Notes under the pieces: generated by a model
Database searches by the model: none
What the model saw: only the letters and a program-made list of their open reading frames with translations
Told to the model about the DNA's origin: nothing
Translations under genes and position numbers: made by a program
In this document: piece by piece, positions 8,506 through 16,511 of the stretch
Numbering within the stretch: the stretch's first letter is position 1
Layout of the letters: every line of letters starts with the position of its first letter
From: Sandarakinorhabdus glacialis
GTDB taxonomy: Bacteria; Pseudomonadota; Alphaproteobacteria; Sphingomonadales; Sphingomonadaceae
Assembly: GCF_014643455.1 (NCBI RefSeq)
Contig: NZ_BMJM01000009.1
Span: 54,077-118,076, forward strand
Direction: 5' to 3'
Length of the DNA: 64,000 bases

Positions 8506-9500
8506 AGCTTCACCAGCATCTTGCCGGTATTGCCTCCCGAAAACAGTCCGATAAAGGCATCCGGCGCCTTTTCGACGCCGTCGAGGACGGTCTCTTCCCA
8601 CTTGATCCGGCCATCGGCGATCCAGCCGGTCATGTCGGCAAGGAACTGCGGCCGCAGCGCCGCGAACTCGCTGACAATGAAGCCGCGGATCCGCAGCGAC
8701 TTGCCGACGACCTGGATGATGTTACGTGGCCCGGTCATTTCCGCGGCGTTGTAACCCGAGATCATCCCGCACTCGGCAAAGCGCGCATAGGGCCGCGCGA
8801 CCTCGATGGCGACTTCGAGATGTTCGCCGCCGACATTGTCGAAATAGATGTCGATGCCCTTGGGCACGGCGGCGCGCACCGCCCCGAGCAGGTCGCCGCA
8901 GGTCCTGTAGTTGATGGCATGGTCGACGCCGCGCGCCCGCAGCCAGTCGCACTTGGCGTCGGTGCCCGCCGTTGCGACGACGGTGCAGCCCTTGATCTTG
9001 GCGATCTGCGCGACGACCGACCCGACGGCGCCGGCGCCGCCCGAAACGAACACGGTCTCGCCGGCCTTGGGCTGGCCGATCTCGAGCAAGCCCGCATAGG
9101 CAGTGTGGCCGGGCATGCCGAGCACACCCAGATACGCCTGGTCGGGGACATTGGCGGCCCGCGCCAGTTTTTCGAGCGCGGCGGCGGGGGCGACGAAGCT
9201 CTCGCGCCAGCCGAAGAACGACGATACAAGGTCGCCCGGCGCAAAGCCTTCGGCGTTCGAGGCGACGACTTCGCCAAGCGCGCCGCCCTGGAGCGCTTCG
9301 CCAAGGGCAAACGGCGGCACATAGCTGGCGCGGTCGGTCATGCGGCCGCGCATGTACGGATCGACCGACATCCAGGTGTTGCGGACGAGCACCTCGCCGG
9401 CGCCCGGCGCCGCTACATCGACGGTTGCAACTTCGAAATTGGCCGCCGAGGGCAAGCCGTCCGGGCGCGATTTAAGGCGGATTTCACGGGACTGGGTCAT
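8502..9500 (-). CDS. NADP-dependent MDR-family oxidoreductase (CurA/LTB4DH-like)
   Basis: A 332-aa zinc-independent medium-chain dehydrogenase/reductase of the leukotriene-B4 12-hydroxydehydrogenase/curcumin reductase group, which reduces alpha,beta-unsaturated carbonyls with NADPH. Diagnostic segments are MSVDPYMRGRM near the N-terminus, the nucleotide-binding VSGGAGAVGSVVAQIAK and IDIYFDNVGG. Structural and catalytic zinc ligands are absent. ATG 9500 is supported by AGGAG upstream; the frame extends eight codons further without need. It overlaps bioY by four bases, so the two genes are likely co-transcribed. The physiological substrate is unknown. Confidence 0.9.
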   Translation of the reverse strand: MTQSREIRLKSRPDGLPSAANFEVATVDVAAPGAGEVLVRNTWMSVDPYMRGRMTDRASYVPPFALGEALQGGALGEVVASNAEGFAPGDLVSSFFGWRESFVAPAAALEKLARAANVPDQAYLGVLGMPGHTAYAGLLEIGQPKAGETVFVSGGAGAVGSVVAQIAKIKGCTVVATAGTDAKCDWLRARGVDHAINYRTCGDLLGAVRAAVPKGIDIYFDNVGGEHLEVAIEVARPYARFAECGMISGYNAAEMTGPRNIIQVVGKSLRIRGFIVSEFAALRPQFLADMTGWIADGRIKWEETVLDGVEKAPDAFIGLFSGGNTGKMLVKL

Positions 9501-9579
9501 GGTGGGTCTCCTGGCTACCATCATCGTCTAGGCCCGGCCGCCGAACCCGTCACCCCATCACTTTCCGCCAGTTTCAGGC

Positions 9580-11394
9580 CTAGGGGACGATTTCCATCTC
9601 GTCGTCGAAGGGGATTTCGCCGAGCGCTGCGGGATCGAAACTCAACCGCCCGCGGATCAGCTGGTCCGCCCCGGCGCGGAAATCGCCGCTGACCAGCTGC
9701 AGGTCGAGCCGATCGCCGTCGCGCCGGCGATATTCGGCCTCGATGGCGTCGATCATCGAATCGGAGGTGCCGAACACGCCGAGCGCCTCGCGGCCCATAT
9801 GAATGGCGCTGTCGAAGGTCTCGCGCACAACCGTCTCGACGCCCGATCGGCGCAGCGTCACCCAATGCGTGCGATCGAAGGCGCGCGCCATGATCGGCAG
9901 GTCGGGCCACTGCCCGCGGATCGGCGCCAGCGTCGCGGCGGGGTCCCACGCGCCTTCGATGGCGATGACCAGCAAGTCAGCGCGTTCGATGCCCGCCGCG
10001 CGCAGGATCTCGATGCGGCGTCCGTCGCCGTAATAGACCGCGATATCGAGGCTGCGCGAGACTTCGATCAGCTCGGAATCGAGATCGATTGCGAGGACCT
10101 CGATGCCGCGGCCGCGCAGCATCTGCGCCACCACCTGCCCAAAGCGCCCGACGCCGACGATGATGGCGCGGCCCTCGGCCTCGTCGCCGTGGACGGCGTT
10201 TTCGGGGCCGTCGAGCGCCGCGCCGGTGCGCGCCACCTGCAACCGCGACGCCAGCAGGAACAACAGCGGTGTCAGCGCCATCGAGATCGTTACCACGGCG
10301 CCGAACAGTTGTGCCGCCTCGCGGCTGATCAGCATGCCGCGCGCCGCCTCGGCGAACAGCACGAAGCCGAATTCGCCGCCCTGGCTGAGCAAAAGCCCCA
10401 TCTGGAAGGCGCGGATGGTGCCGGTGCCAAAGCCGCGCGCCAACACGAAGACGACGCCAGTCTTGATCGCCATCACGCCGGCCACCAGGGCTGCCACCAA
10501 TGCCCATTGCCCGGCGACCACGCCGAGATCGAGCGTCATGCCGATGGCGACGAAGAACAACCCCAGCAACAGCCCGCGAAACGGCTCGATATCGGCCTCG
10601 AGCGCATGGCGATACGGCGATTCGGCAAGCATGACGCCGGCGACGAACGCGCCCAGTGCCATCGACAGGCCGAGCGACGCCATCAGCAACGCGCTGCCGA
10701 GCACCGACAACAGCGCGGCGGCGACAAAAGCCTCGCGCGCGCCGAGCGTGCCGATGATGCGGAACACCCATGGCAGCGCGAAACGCCCGACGACAACCAG
10801 GAACGCCAGCGCCCCCACCGTCATCAGCGCCATCTGCCAGCCCGGCAGCGCATCCGGATCGGGCACCCGCGACAGTGCGGCGACAATGGTCAGCAGCGGC
10901 ACGATAGCGAGATCCTGGAACAACAGCATCGAGAAACTGCGCTCGCCGAATTCGGTGCCGGCGATCTTGCGCTCGTTGAGCAACTGCATGACCAGCGCCG
11001 TCGACGACAGGCCGAGCGGCAGGCCAACGACGAGCGCCGCCTGCCAGGTGAAACTGGTCAGCATCAGCACCAGCCCGGTCAGCGCCAGCCCGGACAGAAC
11101 GACCTGCGCGGCGCCCAGCCCGAAGATATCGCGCCGTAGCGCCCAGAGACGCGAAGGCTGGAGTTCGAGGCCGATGACGAACAGCAGGAGGACAATGCCG
11201 AATTCGGCGAATTGCAGCACGCGCTCGGGCTCGTTGACCAGCCCGAGCAGCGACGGCCCGATGATGATGCCGGCGGCCAGATAACCGAGCACGGCACCCA
11301 GTTTGAAACGAGTGAACAACGGCACGAGGACGACGCTGGCACCAAGATAGACGACGGCTTCCGGCAGGAACGCCGGGATATGACTCCCCGCCAA
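9580..11394 (-). CDS. CPA2-family cation:proton antiporter, KefB/KefC-like
   Basis: A 604-aa protein with an N-terminal Na+/H+-exchanger domain of about 12 membrane helices (residues about 8-385) and a C-terminal RCK/TrkA-N domain (RAIIVGVGRFGQVVAQML, about residue 415 onward) for nucleotide-linked gating. This is the architecture of KefB/KefC potassium-efflux systems in the inner membrane. The start is a TTG at 11394, two bases after the stop of the Fe-S scaffold gene, which fits because the first helix begins within 10 residues. Whether glutathione conjugates gate it cannot be told; no kefF/kefG-like ancillary gene is adjacent. Confidence 0.93.
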   Translation of the reverse strand: MAGSHIPAFLPEAVVYLGASVVLVPLFTRFKLGAVLGYLAAGIIIGPSLLGLVNEPERVLQFAEFGIVLLLFVIGLELQPSRLWALRRDIFGLGAAQVVLSGLALTGLVLMLTSFTWQAALVVGLPLGLSSTALVMQLLNERKIAGTEFGERSFSMLLFQDLAIVPLLTIVAALSRVPDPDALPGWQMALMTVGALAFLVVVGRFALPWVFRIIGTLGAREAFVAAALLSVLGSALLMASLGLSMALGAFVAGVMLAESPYRHALEADIEPFRGLLLGLFFVAIGMTLDLGVVAGQWALVAALVAGVMAIKTGVVFVLARGFGTGTIRAFQMGLLLSQGGEFGFVLFAEAARGMLISREAAQLFGAVVTISMALTPLLFLLASRLQVARTGAALDGPENAVHGDEAEGRAIIVGVGRFGQVVAQMLRGRGIEVLAIDLDSELIEVSRSLDIAVYYGDGRRIEILRAAGIERADLLVIAIEGAWDPAATLAPIRGQWPDLPIMARAFDRTHWVTLRRSGVETVVRETFDSAIHMGREALGVFGTSDSMIDAIEAEYRRRDGDRLDLQLVSGDFRAGADQLIRGRLSFDPAALGEIPFDDEMEIVP

Positions 11395-11396
11395 GA

Positions 11397-11843
11397 TCAG
11401 GTCGCGGACATAATAACGGAATCGGCCGCTTTTTCACCCGCGGCTATGGCGGCATCCAGCGCCAGCAGGATCGAAGGGTGCCGGGCCCGGTGCGGCCGCG
11501 CCGGCGCAAACACCGCCATCCCCGGCCATTCCGGCACGGCCTCGCTGCGCCCGCCGAGCCAATCGGCCAGTTCGGTGCGCGCCGCCGCCAGCTCCGCGGC
11601 GCTTTTGCCGGCGATTTCCGCGGCGACGAGCGCGGCCGATGCCTGGCCGAGCGCGCAGGCGCGCACCTCGAACCCGGCGCGTGCTACCCGGCCGGCGTCA
11701 TCGAGGTCGATATCGGCCGTTACCTTGCTGCCGCACACCGGCGACACCTTGATCGCGCTACCTTGGGCCGCGGCCAGCCGCGCAAGGTCGGCCGTCGACG
11801 CGGCAAGCCGCAGAATCTGCGTGTTGTAAAGCGCTTCGGACAT
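11397..11843 (-). CDS. SufU/IscU-like iron-sulfur scaffold protein
   Basis: A 148-aa protein of the NifU-N/SufU fold. Cys37 in VCGSKVTADIDLD and Cys63 in RACALGQASA match the first two cluster or zinc ligands of the family. The usual third Cys near the C-terminus is replaced: the segment reads ARPHRARHPSILLALDA, with His and Arg but no Cys. It may therefore be a specialised or degenerate scaffold, or use other ligands. It is followed directly by the KefB-like antiporter gene (two-base gap), suggesting translational coupling. No suf or isc genes are in the window. Confidence 0.82.
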   Translation of the reverse strand: MSEALYNTQILRLAASTADLARLAAAQGSAIKVSPVCGSKVTADIDLDDAGRVARAGFEVRACALGQASAALVAAEIAGKSAAELAAARTELADWLGGRSEAVPEWPGMAVFAPARPHRARHPSILLALDAAIAAGEKAADSVIMSAT

Positions 11844-11892
11844 GCCAGCCGATATAGGTCAAGGCTGGCGGTGTCGCTAGGGCAAACCCGCT

Positions 11893-11944
11893 TTCTCTCC
11901 CCCTAGAGGGGGAGGCAGAGACGGCGCACTTGCGGGTGGCACTC
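11893..11944. repeat. Intergenic palindromic repeat, family A (copy 3, partial)
   Basis: CTCTCCCCCTAGAGGGGGAGGCAGAGACGGCG with a GCGGGTGGC tail, a shortened copy of family A. It lies between the Fe-S scaffold gene start and the stop of the RsiV-like gene. Confidence 0.6.
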
Positions 11945-11955
11945 ACAAAAACGTT

Positions 11956-12699
11956 CTAGCGTGCCGGCCCGAAAAGATCGGCGCGGTACTCCGGCTTGAC
12001 CAATGTCTCGATACCGTCGGGCCAAGGTACGGTCACCAAATACGACCCTTCCGAATAAGGCCCCGCCACATACGGCCCGAGCAAGACCCGGTACTGGCTC
12101 GCCACCTGCCCGAGCCCGGCCCAGGGCAGGATTGGCTGTTCGGCAAGGCTGGGGCAGGCATCGAAGGCGCCACCGGTTGGTTCACCACGGCGGCGGCGCT
12201 GTTCCTCCGCCAGCATCCGGCAATATTGCGGCTCGATCAGCTTACGCGCACGCGGCCAGTCGGTGAACAGCGCGTCGATGCCGATGCTGCGCCGTGCCGT
12301 CTTGTCCCAGATCCTGACCGCAAAACCGGTGTTGCCATGGGCGCCGCCGGTATGGCTCCACGTCTCGAGCGCCAGCGACAACAGCCGCGGCGTGTCCGCC
12401 GCCAGCGTCCAGTCGTTGATCGTCTCGTACGGCCGGAACGGAAAGCCTGCCGCCTGCGCGCTGGCGAGATCCTTCGCCGCTGCCCGCCGCGCCTTGGCCG
12501 CCTCGCCCAGCGCCTCGGTGCGCATCGATCGCAGCAACGCCTGCTGGGTCGCCGTTTCCGGCGCCATCCGCCAGCGCCACTCGATACCCGGCGAGGCCTG
12601 GCGGATCATCAGGTCGGACGCCGGCACGGGCGCTGGCACCCTTGCCGACAGCGCACTCGATCCGGCCAGCAACAACGCCGCCGCAAGAACCCCGCGCAT
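11956..12699 (-). CDS. Exported RsiV-like (DUF4163/DUF3298) protein
   Basis: A 247-aa protein with an N-terminal signal peptide or anchor (MRGVLAAALLLAGSSALSA). The remainder resembles the periplasmic PdaC/RsiV-type module: the TGGAHGNTGFAVRIWDK segment and the IGIDALFTDW segment are characteristic, and GPYSEGSYLVTVPW fits the DUF3298 end. In Firmicutes this module binds lysozyme or acts in polysaccharide deacetylases; here there is no adjacent sigma factor or catalytic domain. ATG 12699 is preceded by GGAG at good spacing; longer in-frame starts reach into cysS. It is the last gene of the radA-cvpA-cysS run. Confidence 0.75.
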   Translation of the reverse strand: MRGVLAAALLLAGSSALSARVPAPVPASDLMIRQASPGIEWRWRMAPETATQQALLRSMRTEALGEAAKARRAAAKDLASAQAAGFPFRPYETINDWTLAADTPRLLSLALETWSHTGGAHGNTGFAVRIWDKTARRSIGIDALFTDWPRARKLIEPQYCRMLAEEQRRRRGEPTGGAFDACPSLAEQPILPWAGLGQVASQYRVLLGPYVAGPYSEGSYLVTVPWPDGIETLVKPEYRADLFGPAR

Positions 12700-12727
12700 C
12701 GTGCCCACTCCCGTCACGCCCGCGCAG

Positions 12728-14071
12728 CTATGCCCGCCGCCAGCTCGTGCCCGCCGCGCCATCCTCAAGCACCACCCCCGCCGCCGTCAATGCGTCACGG
12801 ATACGATCCGATTCGGCGAAATCGCGCGCCGCTCGCGCGGCCGTCCGCGCCGCGATCATCGCCTCGATCGCGGCATCGTCCCCGCTGCCGCCCGCCTGTG
12901 CCTTGAACCAGTCCTCGGGCGTCTCACCAAGCAGCCCGAGCAGTCGCCCCGATGCCAGCAGCCCCCCCAGGTCGCGCGCATTGCCCAGCCGCGCCAGCAC
13001 CGCGAGCGCCTGCGGCGTGTTGAGATCGTCGCACAACGCGGCAACGAAGTCCGCATCGGGCGCCGCATCCGGCACCATCTGCCCGCGCAGCAGGCCATAA
13101 AATCGGTCGAGCCGCGCCTTCGAATCGGCAAGCAGATCGTCGTTCCATTCAAGCGGCTGGCGGTAATGCGCGCTAAGCAGCGCCAGCCGCAGCACCTCGC
13201 CGTGCCAGCCCTGCGCCAGCAATTCACCGACCGTCACGATATTGCCCAGCGACTTCGACATCTTCGCCGCGCTGCCCATGTTGAGGAAGCCGTTGTGCAT
13301 CCATATCCGCGCCAGCGGCGCGCCGTCGTGCGCGCAGGTCGATTGCGCCAGCTCGTTCTCGTGATGCGGGAACTGCAGGTCCTGCCCGCCGCCATGGATA
13401 TCGATCGTGGTGCCCAGCGCCTCGGCAATCATTGCCGAGCATTCGATATGCCAGCCCGGCCGCCCGCGCCCCCACGGCGAATCCCACCCCGGCTGATCCG
13501 CATCCGACGGCTTCCACAGCACGAAATCGGCCGGCGACCGCTTGTACGGCGCCACCTCGACCCGCGCTCCGGCGATCATCTCATCCAGGGGCCGCCGCGA
13601 CAGCGCGCCGTAACCCGCGAACGCCGGCACATCGAACAGCACATGTCCCTGCGCCGCATACGCCGAGCCGCGCGTCACCAGCGCATCAATCATGGTGATC
13701 ATCGCCGGCACGCTCGTCGTCGCCCGCGGCTCGAAATCGGGCCGCTGGACGCCCAGCGCGGCGCCATCGGCGCGATAAAGCCCGGCATAGCGCTCGGTGA
13801 TGGTCTCAATGGACACACCTTCCTCGGCAGCGCCGGCAATGATCTTGTCGTCGATATCGGTAATGTTACGCGCGTAAAGCACCTTGTCGGCGCCATATGT
13901 GTGGCGGAGCAGGCGTTGCAGCAGGTCGAACACCACCGCCGGCCGGAAATTGCCGATGTGCGCGCGGCCATAGACCGTCGGGCCGCAGACGTACATCGTC
14001 ACCCGGTCGGGGTCGCCCGGGGCCAGCACGTCCTTGGCGCGTGACAGCGTATTATACAGGCGGATCGTCAT
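12728..14071 (-). CDS. cysS: Cysteinyl-tRNA synthetase
   Basis: Class I aminoacyl-tRNA synthetase that charges tRNA-Cys. It is 447 aa (E. coli 461). The HIGH-type motif HIGN is at residues 38-41 and KMSKS at 270-274. The catalytic zinc ligands Cys29, Cys211, His236 and Glu240 are in place. Its start overlaps the cvpA stop by one base (TAATG), so translation is coupled to cvpA. Cytoplasmic. Confidence 0.97.
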   Translation of the reverse strand: MTIRLYNTLSRAKDVLAPGDPDRVTMYVCGPTVYGRAHIGNFRPAVVFDLLQRLLRHTYGADKVLYARNITDIDDKIIAGAAEEGVSIETITERYAGLYRADGAALGVQRPDFEPRATTSVPAMITMIDALVTRGSAYAAQGHVLFDVPAFAGYGALSRRPLDEMIAGARVEVAPYKRSPADFVLWKPSDADQPGWDSPWGRGRPGWHIECSAMIAEALGTTIDIHGGGQDLQFPHHENELAQSTCAHDGAPLARIWMHNGFLNMGSAAKMSKSLGNIVTVGELLAQGWHGEVLRLALLSAHYRQPLEWNDDLLADSKARLDRFYGLLRGQMVPDAAPDADFVAALCDDLNTPQALAVLARLGNARDLGGLLASGRLLGLLGETPEDWFKAQAGGSGDDAAIEAMIAARTAARAARDFAESDRIRDALTAAGVVLEDGAAGTSWRRA

Positions 14072-14730
14072 TATATCGGCGTCGATGGCGACGCCTTCTC
14101 CTGCTTGTCGAGCAGCGCCTCGAGCGCGCCGCGTTCCTTGCGGCCATAGCCGTCGCCGTCGTCGGCGTTGCCGTCATCGCCGGGCAGCGCAATCCCGGCA
14201 TGCGGCTCCAGCGATGCCGTATCGGGCGCCACCCGGCGGCGTTCTTCGACAAAATCGACGAGCGCCTTCGATACCATCGCCAGCGTCGGCGCCGTCCGGG
14301 CCTCCTGCAGCCATTCGGGCTTGGGCTCGCCCGGGTCGATCGTTTCGAAGGTCATGTTCGCCAGCAGGAACAACAGCGCCGCGCCAAGCACGCCCTTTGC
14401 CGCGCCGAACCCCAGCCCGAGGATGCGGTCGACCGGACCGACGATCGAGTTGCGCGTGCCTGAACTGATCTGGCCGCCGACCAATCGAACCGCAATGAAC
14501 GCCCCGAGGAACAGTACCACCAGCGCCAGGATCGCGCCGCCCGACTCCGTGCCGACGAAGCCGGCCGCCAGCGCCTTCGCCGGCGTATAGAAAAATCGCA
14601 CCGCGACGATGCCTGCTACCCAGGCCAGCAGCGACACCACCTCGCCGACGAAGCCGCGCGCCAGCCCGGCCAGCGCCGCGATCACGACGAGGATTCCAAC
14701 GACGACGTCGAATGCGGTGAGTGCGCCCAT
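14071..14730 (-). CDS. cvpA: CvpA family membrane protein
   Basis: A 219-aa inner-membrane protein of the CvpA family (named for colicin V production, with a wider role in envelope integrity). Four hydrophobic helices fill about residues 5-130, including [20 protein letters not shown], and a polar, acidic tail follows. ATG 14730 is preferred to the TTG one codon earlier; AAGG lies upstream. It sits between radA (9-base gap) and cysS (1-base overlap). Confidence 0.9.
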   Translation of the reverse strand: MGALTAFDVVVGILVVIAALAGLARGFVGEVVSLLAWVAGIVAVRFFYTPAKALAAGFVGTESGGAILALVVLFLGAFIAVRLVGGQISSGTRNSIVGPVDRILGLGFGAAKGVLGAALLFLLANMTFETIDPGEPKPEWLQEARTAPTLAMVSKALVDFVEERRRVAPDTASLEPHAGIALPGDDGNADDGDGYGRKERGALEALLDKQEKASPSTPI

Positions 14731-14739
14731 CAACGCGCC

Positions 14740-16137
14740 TTAGGGCTGCCCCGCCAGCCGGTCAACGAGCGCCGCCAAAGTCGGCATCGCTTCCACCCGC
14801 ATCGCGCCGCTCGCGGTGCCCTTGGGCGCAAAAGCCGAGGCGAAACCCAGCTTCGCCGCCTCCTTCAGGCGCAGCGACGCCAGGCCCGCGGGCCGCAACT
14901 CCCCCGACAGCGCGACTTCGCCGAAAGCCACCGCATCATGCGGCACCGGCCGGTCGGTCAACGCCGAAATCAGCGCCGCCGCCACGGCCAGATCGGCGGC
15001 GGGATCTTGGACCTTCAACCCGCCCGCCACGTTCAGATAGACCTCGTGCGTGCCGAACCCCAGCCCGCAGCGCGCCTCGAGCACCGCCAGCAGCATCGAC
15101 AGCCGCCCCGAATCCCACCCCACCACCGCTCGCCGCGGCGTTGCGCCCGACGCGACCTTGACCACCAGCGCCTGGATTTCGCACAGCACCGGCCGCGTCC
15201 CCTCCATCGCCGGGAACACCACCGCGCCGCTGACCGAGCCATCGCGGTCGGTCAGGAATAGCGACGACGGGTTGGTGACTTCCTCGAGCCCGTCGGCGCC
15301 CATTGAAAACACGCCGATCTCGTCGGTGCCGCCAAAGCGGTTCTTCACCGGGCGCAGGATCCGGTACTGGTGGCTGCGCTCGCCCTCGAAATACAGCACC
15401 GTGTCGACCATATGCTCGAGTACGCGCGGCCCCGCCAACTGGCCGTCCTTCGTCACATGCCCGACCAGAATCAGCGCACATCCCGTCGTCTTGGCATAGC
15501 GGATGAGTTCCTGCGCGCTCGCCCGGACCTGCGAAACCGTCCCCGGCGCGCCCTCGAGCGTGTCCGAATGCATCGTCTGGATCGAATCGATGACCAGCAT
15601 CGCCGGCGGCTTGCCCGCGCCCAGCGTCGTCAGGATATCGCGCACCGATGTCTCGCTCGCCAACTGGACGTCGGCCTTCGCCAGCCCCAGCCGCCGCGCC
15701 CGCAGCCGCACCTGGTCCGCCGCCTCCTCGCCCGACACATAGGCCACCACATGACCATCGCGCGCCATCCGCCCCGCAGCCTGCAACAGCAACGTCGACT
15801 TGCCGATCCCCGGATCGCCGCCGATCAGCACCACCGATCCCGGCACCAGTCCGCCTGCATTCGCTGCAGGCCCACCAATCGCCCCACCCAGCGCCCGATC
15901 GAGCTCGCCGATCCCCGTCGACAGCCGCTTCGGCAACTCCACATCATCCGCCAGCGACGCCATCGCGAACTTGCGCCCGCCACCACTCAGCGAGTGTTTC
16001 GCCGTGAACGCCGTCACCACCGGTGCCGCCTCGGCCTGGATGGTGTTCCACGCCTCGCAATCGCCGCACTGGCCTTGCCAGCGGCTGCTCACCGATCCGC
16101 ACGCCTGGCAGACATATCGCGTAGCGGCACGGGCCAT
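14740..16137 (-). CDS. radA: DNA repair protein RadA (Sms)
   Basis: A RecA-related ATPase that drives branch migration during recombinational repair. It is 465 aa with the family order: an N-terminal C4 zinc finger (VCQACG and QCGDCE), Walker A GGDPGIGKST, the RadA-specific KNRFGGTDEIGVF motif, and a C-terminal Lon-protease-like domain (about residue 290 on). First gene of a run radA-cvpA-cysS-RsiV-like. A GAAC-N7-GAAC direct repeat matching the alphaproteobacterial LexA box lies 20 bases before the ATG, so SOS control is likely. Confidence 0.97.
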   Translation of the reverse strand: MARAATRYVCQACGSVSSRWQGQCGDCEAWNTIQAEAAPVVTAFTAKHSLSGGGRKFAMASLADDVELPKRLSTGIGELDRALGGAIGGPAANAGGLVPGSVVLIGGDPGIGKSTLLLQAAGRMARDGHVVAYVSGEEAADQVRLRARRLGLAKADVQLASETSVRDILTTLGAGKPPAMLVIDSIQTMHSDTLEGAPGTVSQVRASAQELIRYAKTTGCALILVGHVTKDGQLAGPRVLEHMVDTVLYFEGERSHQYRILRPVKNRFGGTDEIGVFSMGADGLEEVTNPSSLFLTDRDGSVSGAVVFPAMEGTRPVLCEIQALVVKVASGATPRRAVVGWDSGRLSMLLAVLEARCGLGFGTHEVYLNVAGGLKVQDPAADLAVAAALISALTDRPVPHDAVAFGEVALSGELRPAGLASLRLKEAAKLGFASAFAPKGTASGAMRVEAMPTLAALVDRLAGQP

Positions 16138-16156
16138 GGGCAGCTTTCAAGAATGC

Positions 16157-16171
16157 GAACGGAAAGTGAAC
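16157..16171 (-). promoter_or_regulatory. LexA (SOS) box upstream of radA
   Basis: GAAC-GGAAAGT-GAAC, that is GTTC-N7-GTTC on the radA strand. This is the exact direct-repeat LexA operator of alphaproteobacteria. It lies 20-34 bases before the radA start, where a bound repressor would block transcription. Confidence 0.65.
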
Positions 16172-16391
16172 ATAGCACCGATATCTCCTCGCGCAAGTCG
16201 CACTGTCCGCGTGCCGCCATAGGCCGTCCGGCCGCCGAACCACGATCGCACAAAATCTGCCAGGGTGATGAGCCCGATACTATTTCCGGGGTCTCGAGCA
16301 TCCTGGCAGTTGCAGATCATCGCAAGGAAGGGCGTCGCCTGACATTATCCCAGTTCGATGGCGCATGTGCGGTGTCAACTTATTCAATAAA

Positions 16392-16406
16392 TTAATGCAT
16401 GTTTAA
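16392..16406 (+). promoter_or_regulatory. CtrA-type binding box upstream of Tad-like genes
   Basis: TTAA-TGCATGT-TTAA matches the full CtrA half-site pair TTAA-N7-TTAA. It lies 106 bases before the first Tad-like gene, within an AT-rich stretch. CtrA controls pilus genes in Caulobacter and motility or pilus genes in sphingomonads. Confidence 0.5.
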
Positions 16407-16511
16407 GATTAATAGAAATAATAGGGCGTTAAAATGCGTTTGTAATCACAACTCTACTGTTTTATTGCTAAGCAGAATGACGGGGGGCCGTCGCAGGCAG
16501 GGCTTGATGCG

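Larger units (their letters stand above)
16138..16511. other. Divergent intergenic region between radA and the Tad-like genes
   Basis: A 374-base gap without a convincing gene. The radA side holds a LexA-type box (16157-16171). The other side has a markedly AT-rich stretch, about 16375-16470, with a CtrA-type box at 16392-16406 and a further TTAA at 16429. It is the most AT-rich host DNA in the window, which fits a regulated promoter region. A short minus-strand open frame across 16089-16301 is a shadow without homology I recognise. Confidence 0.6.
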
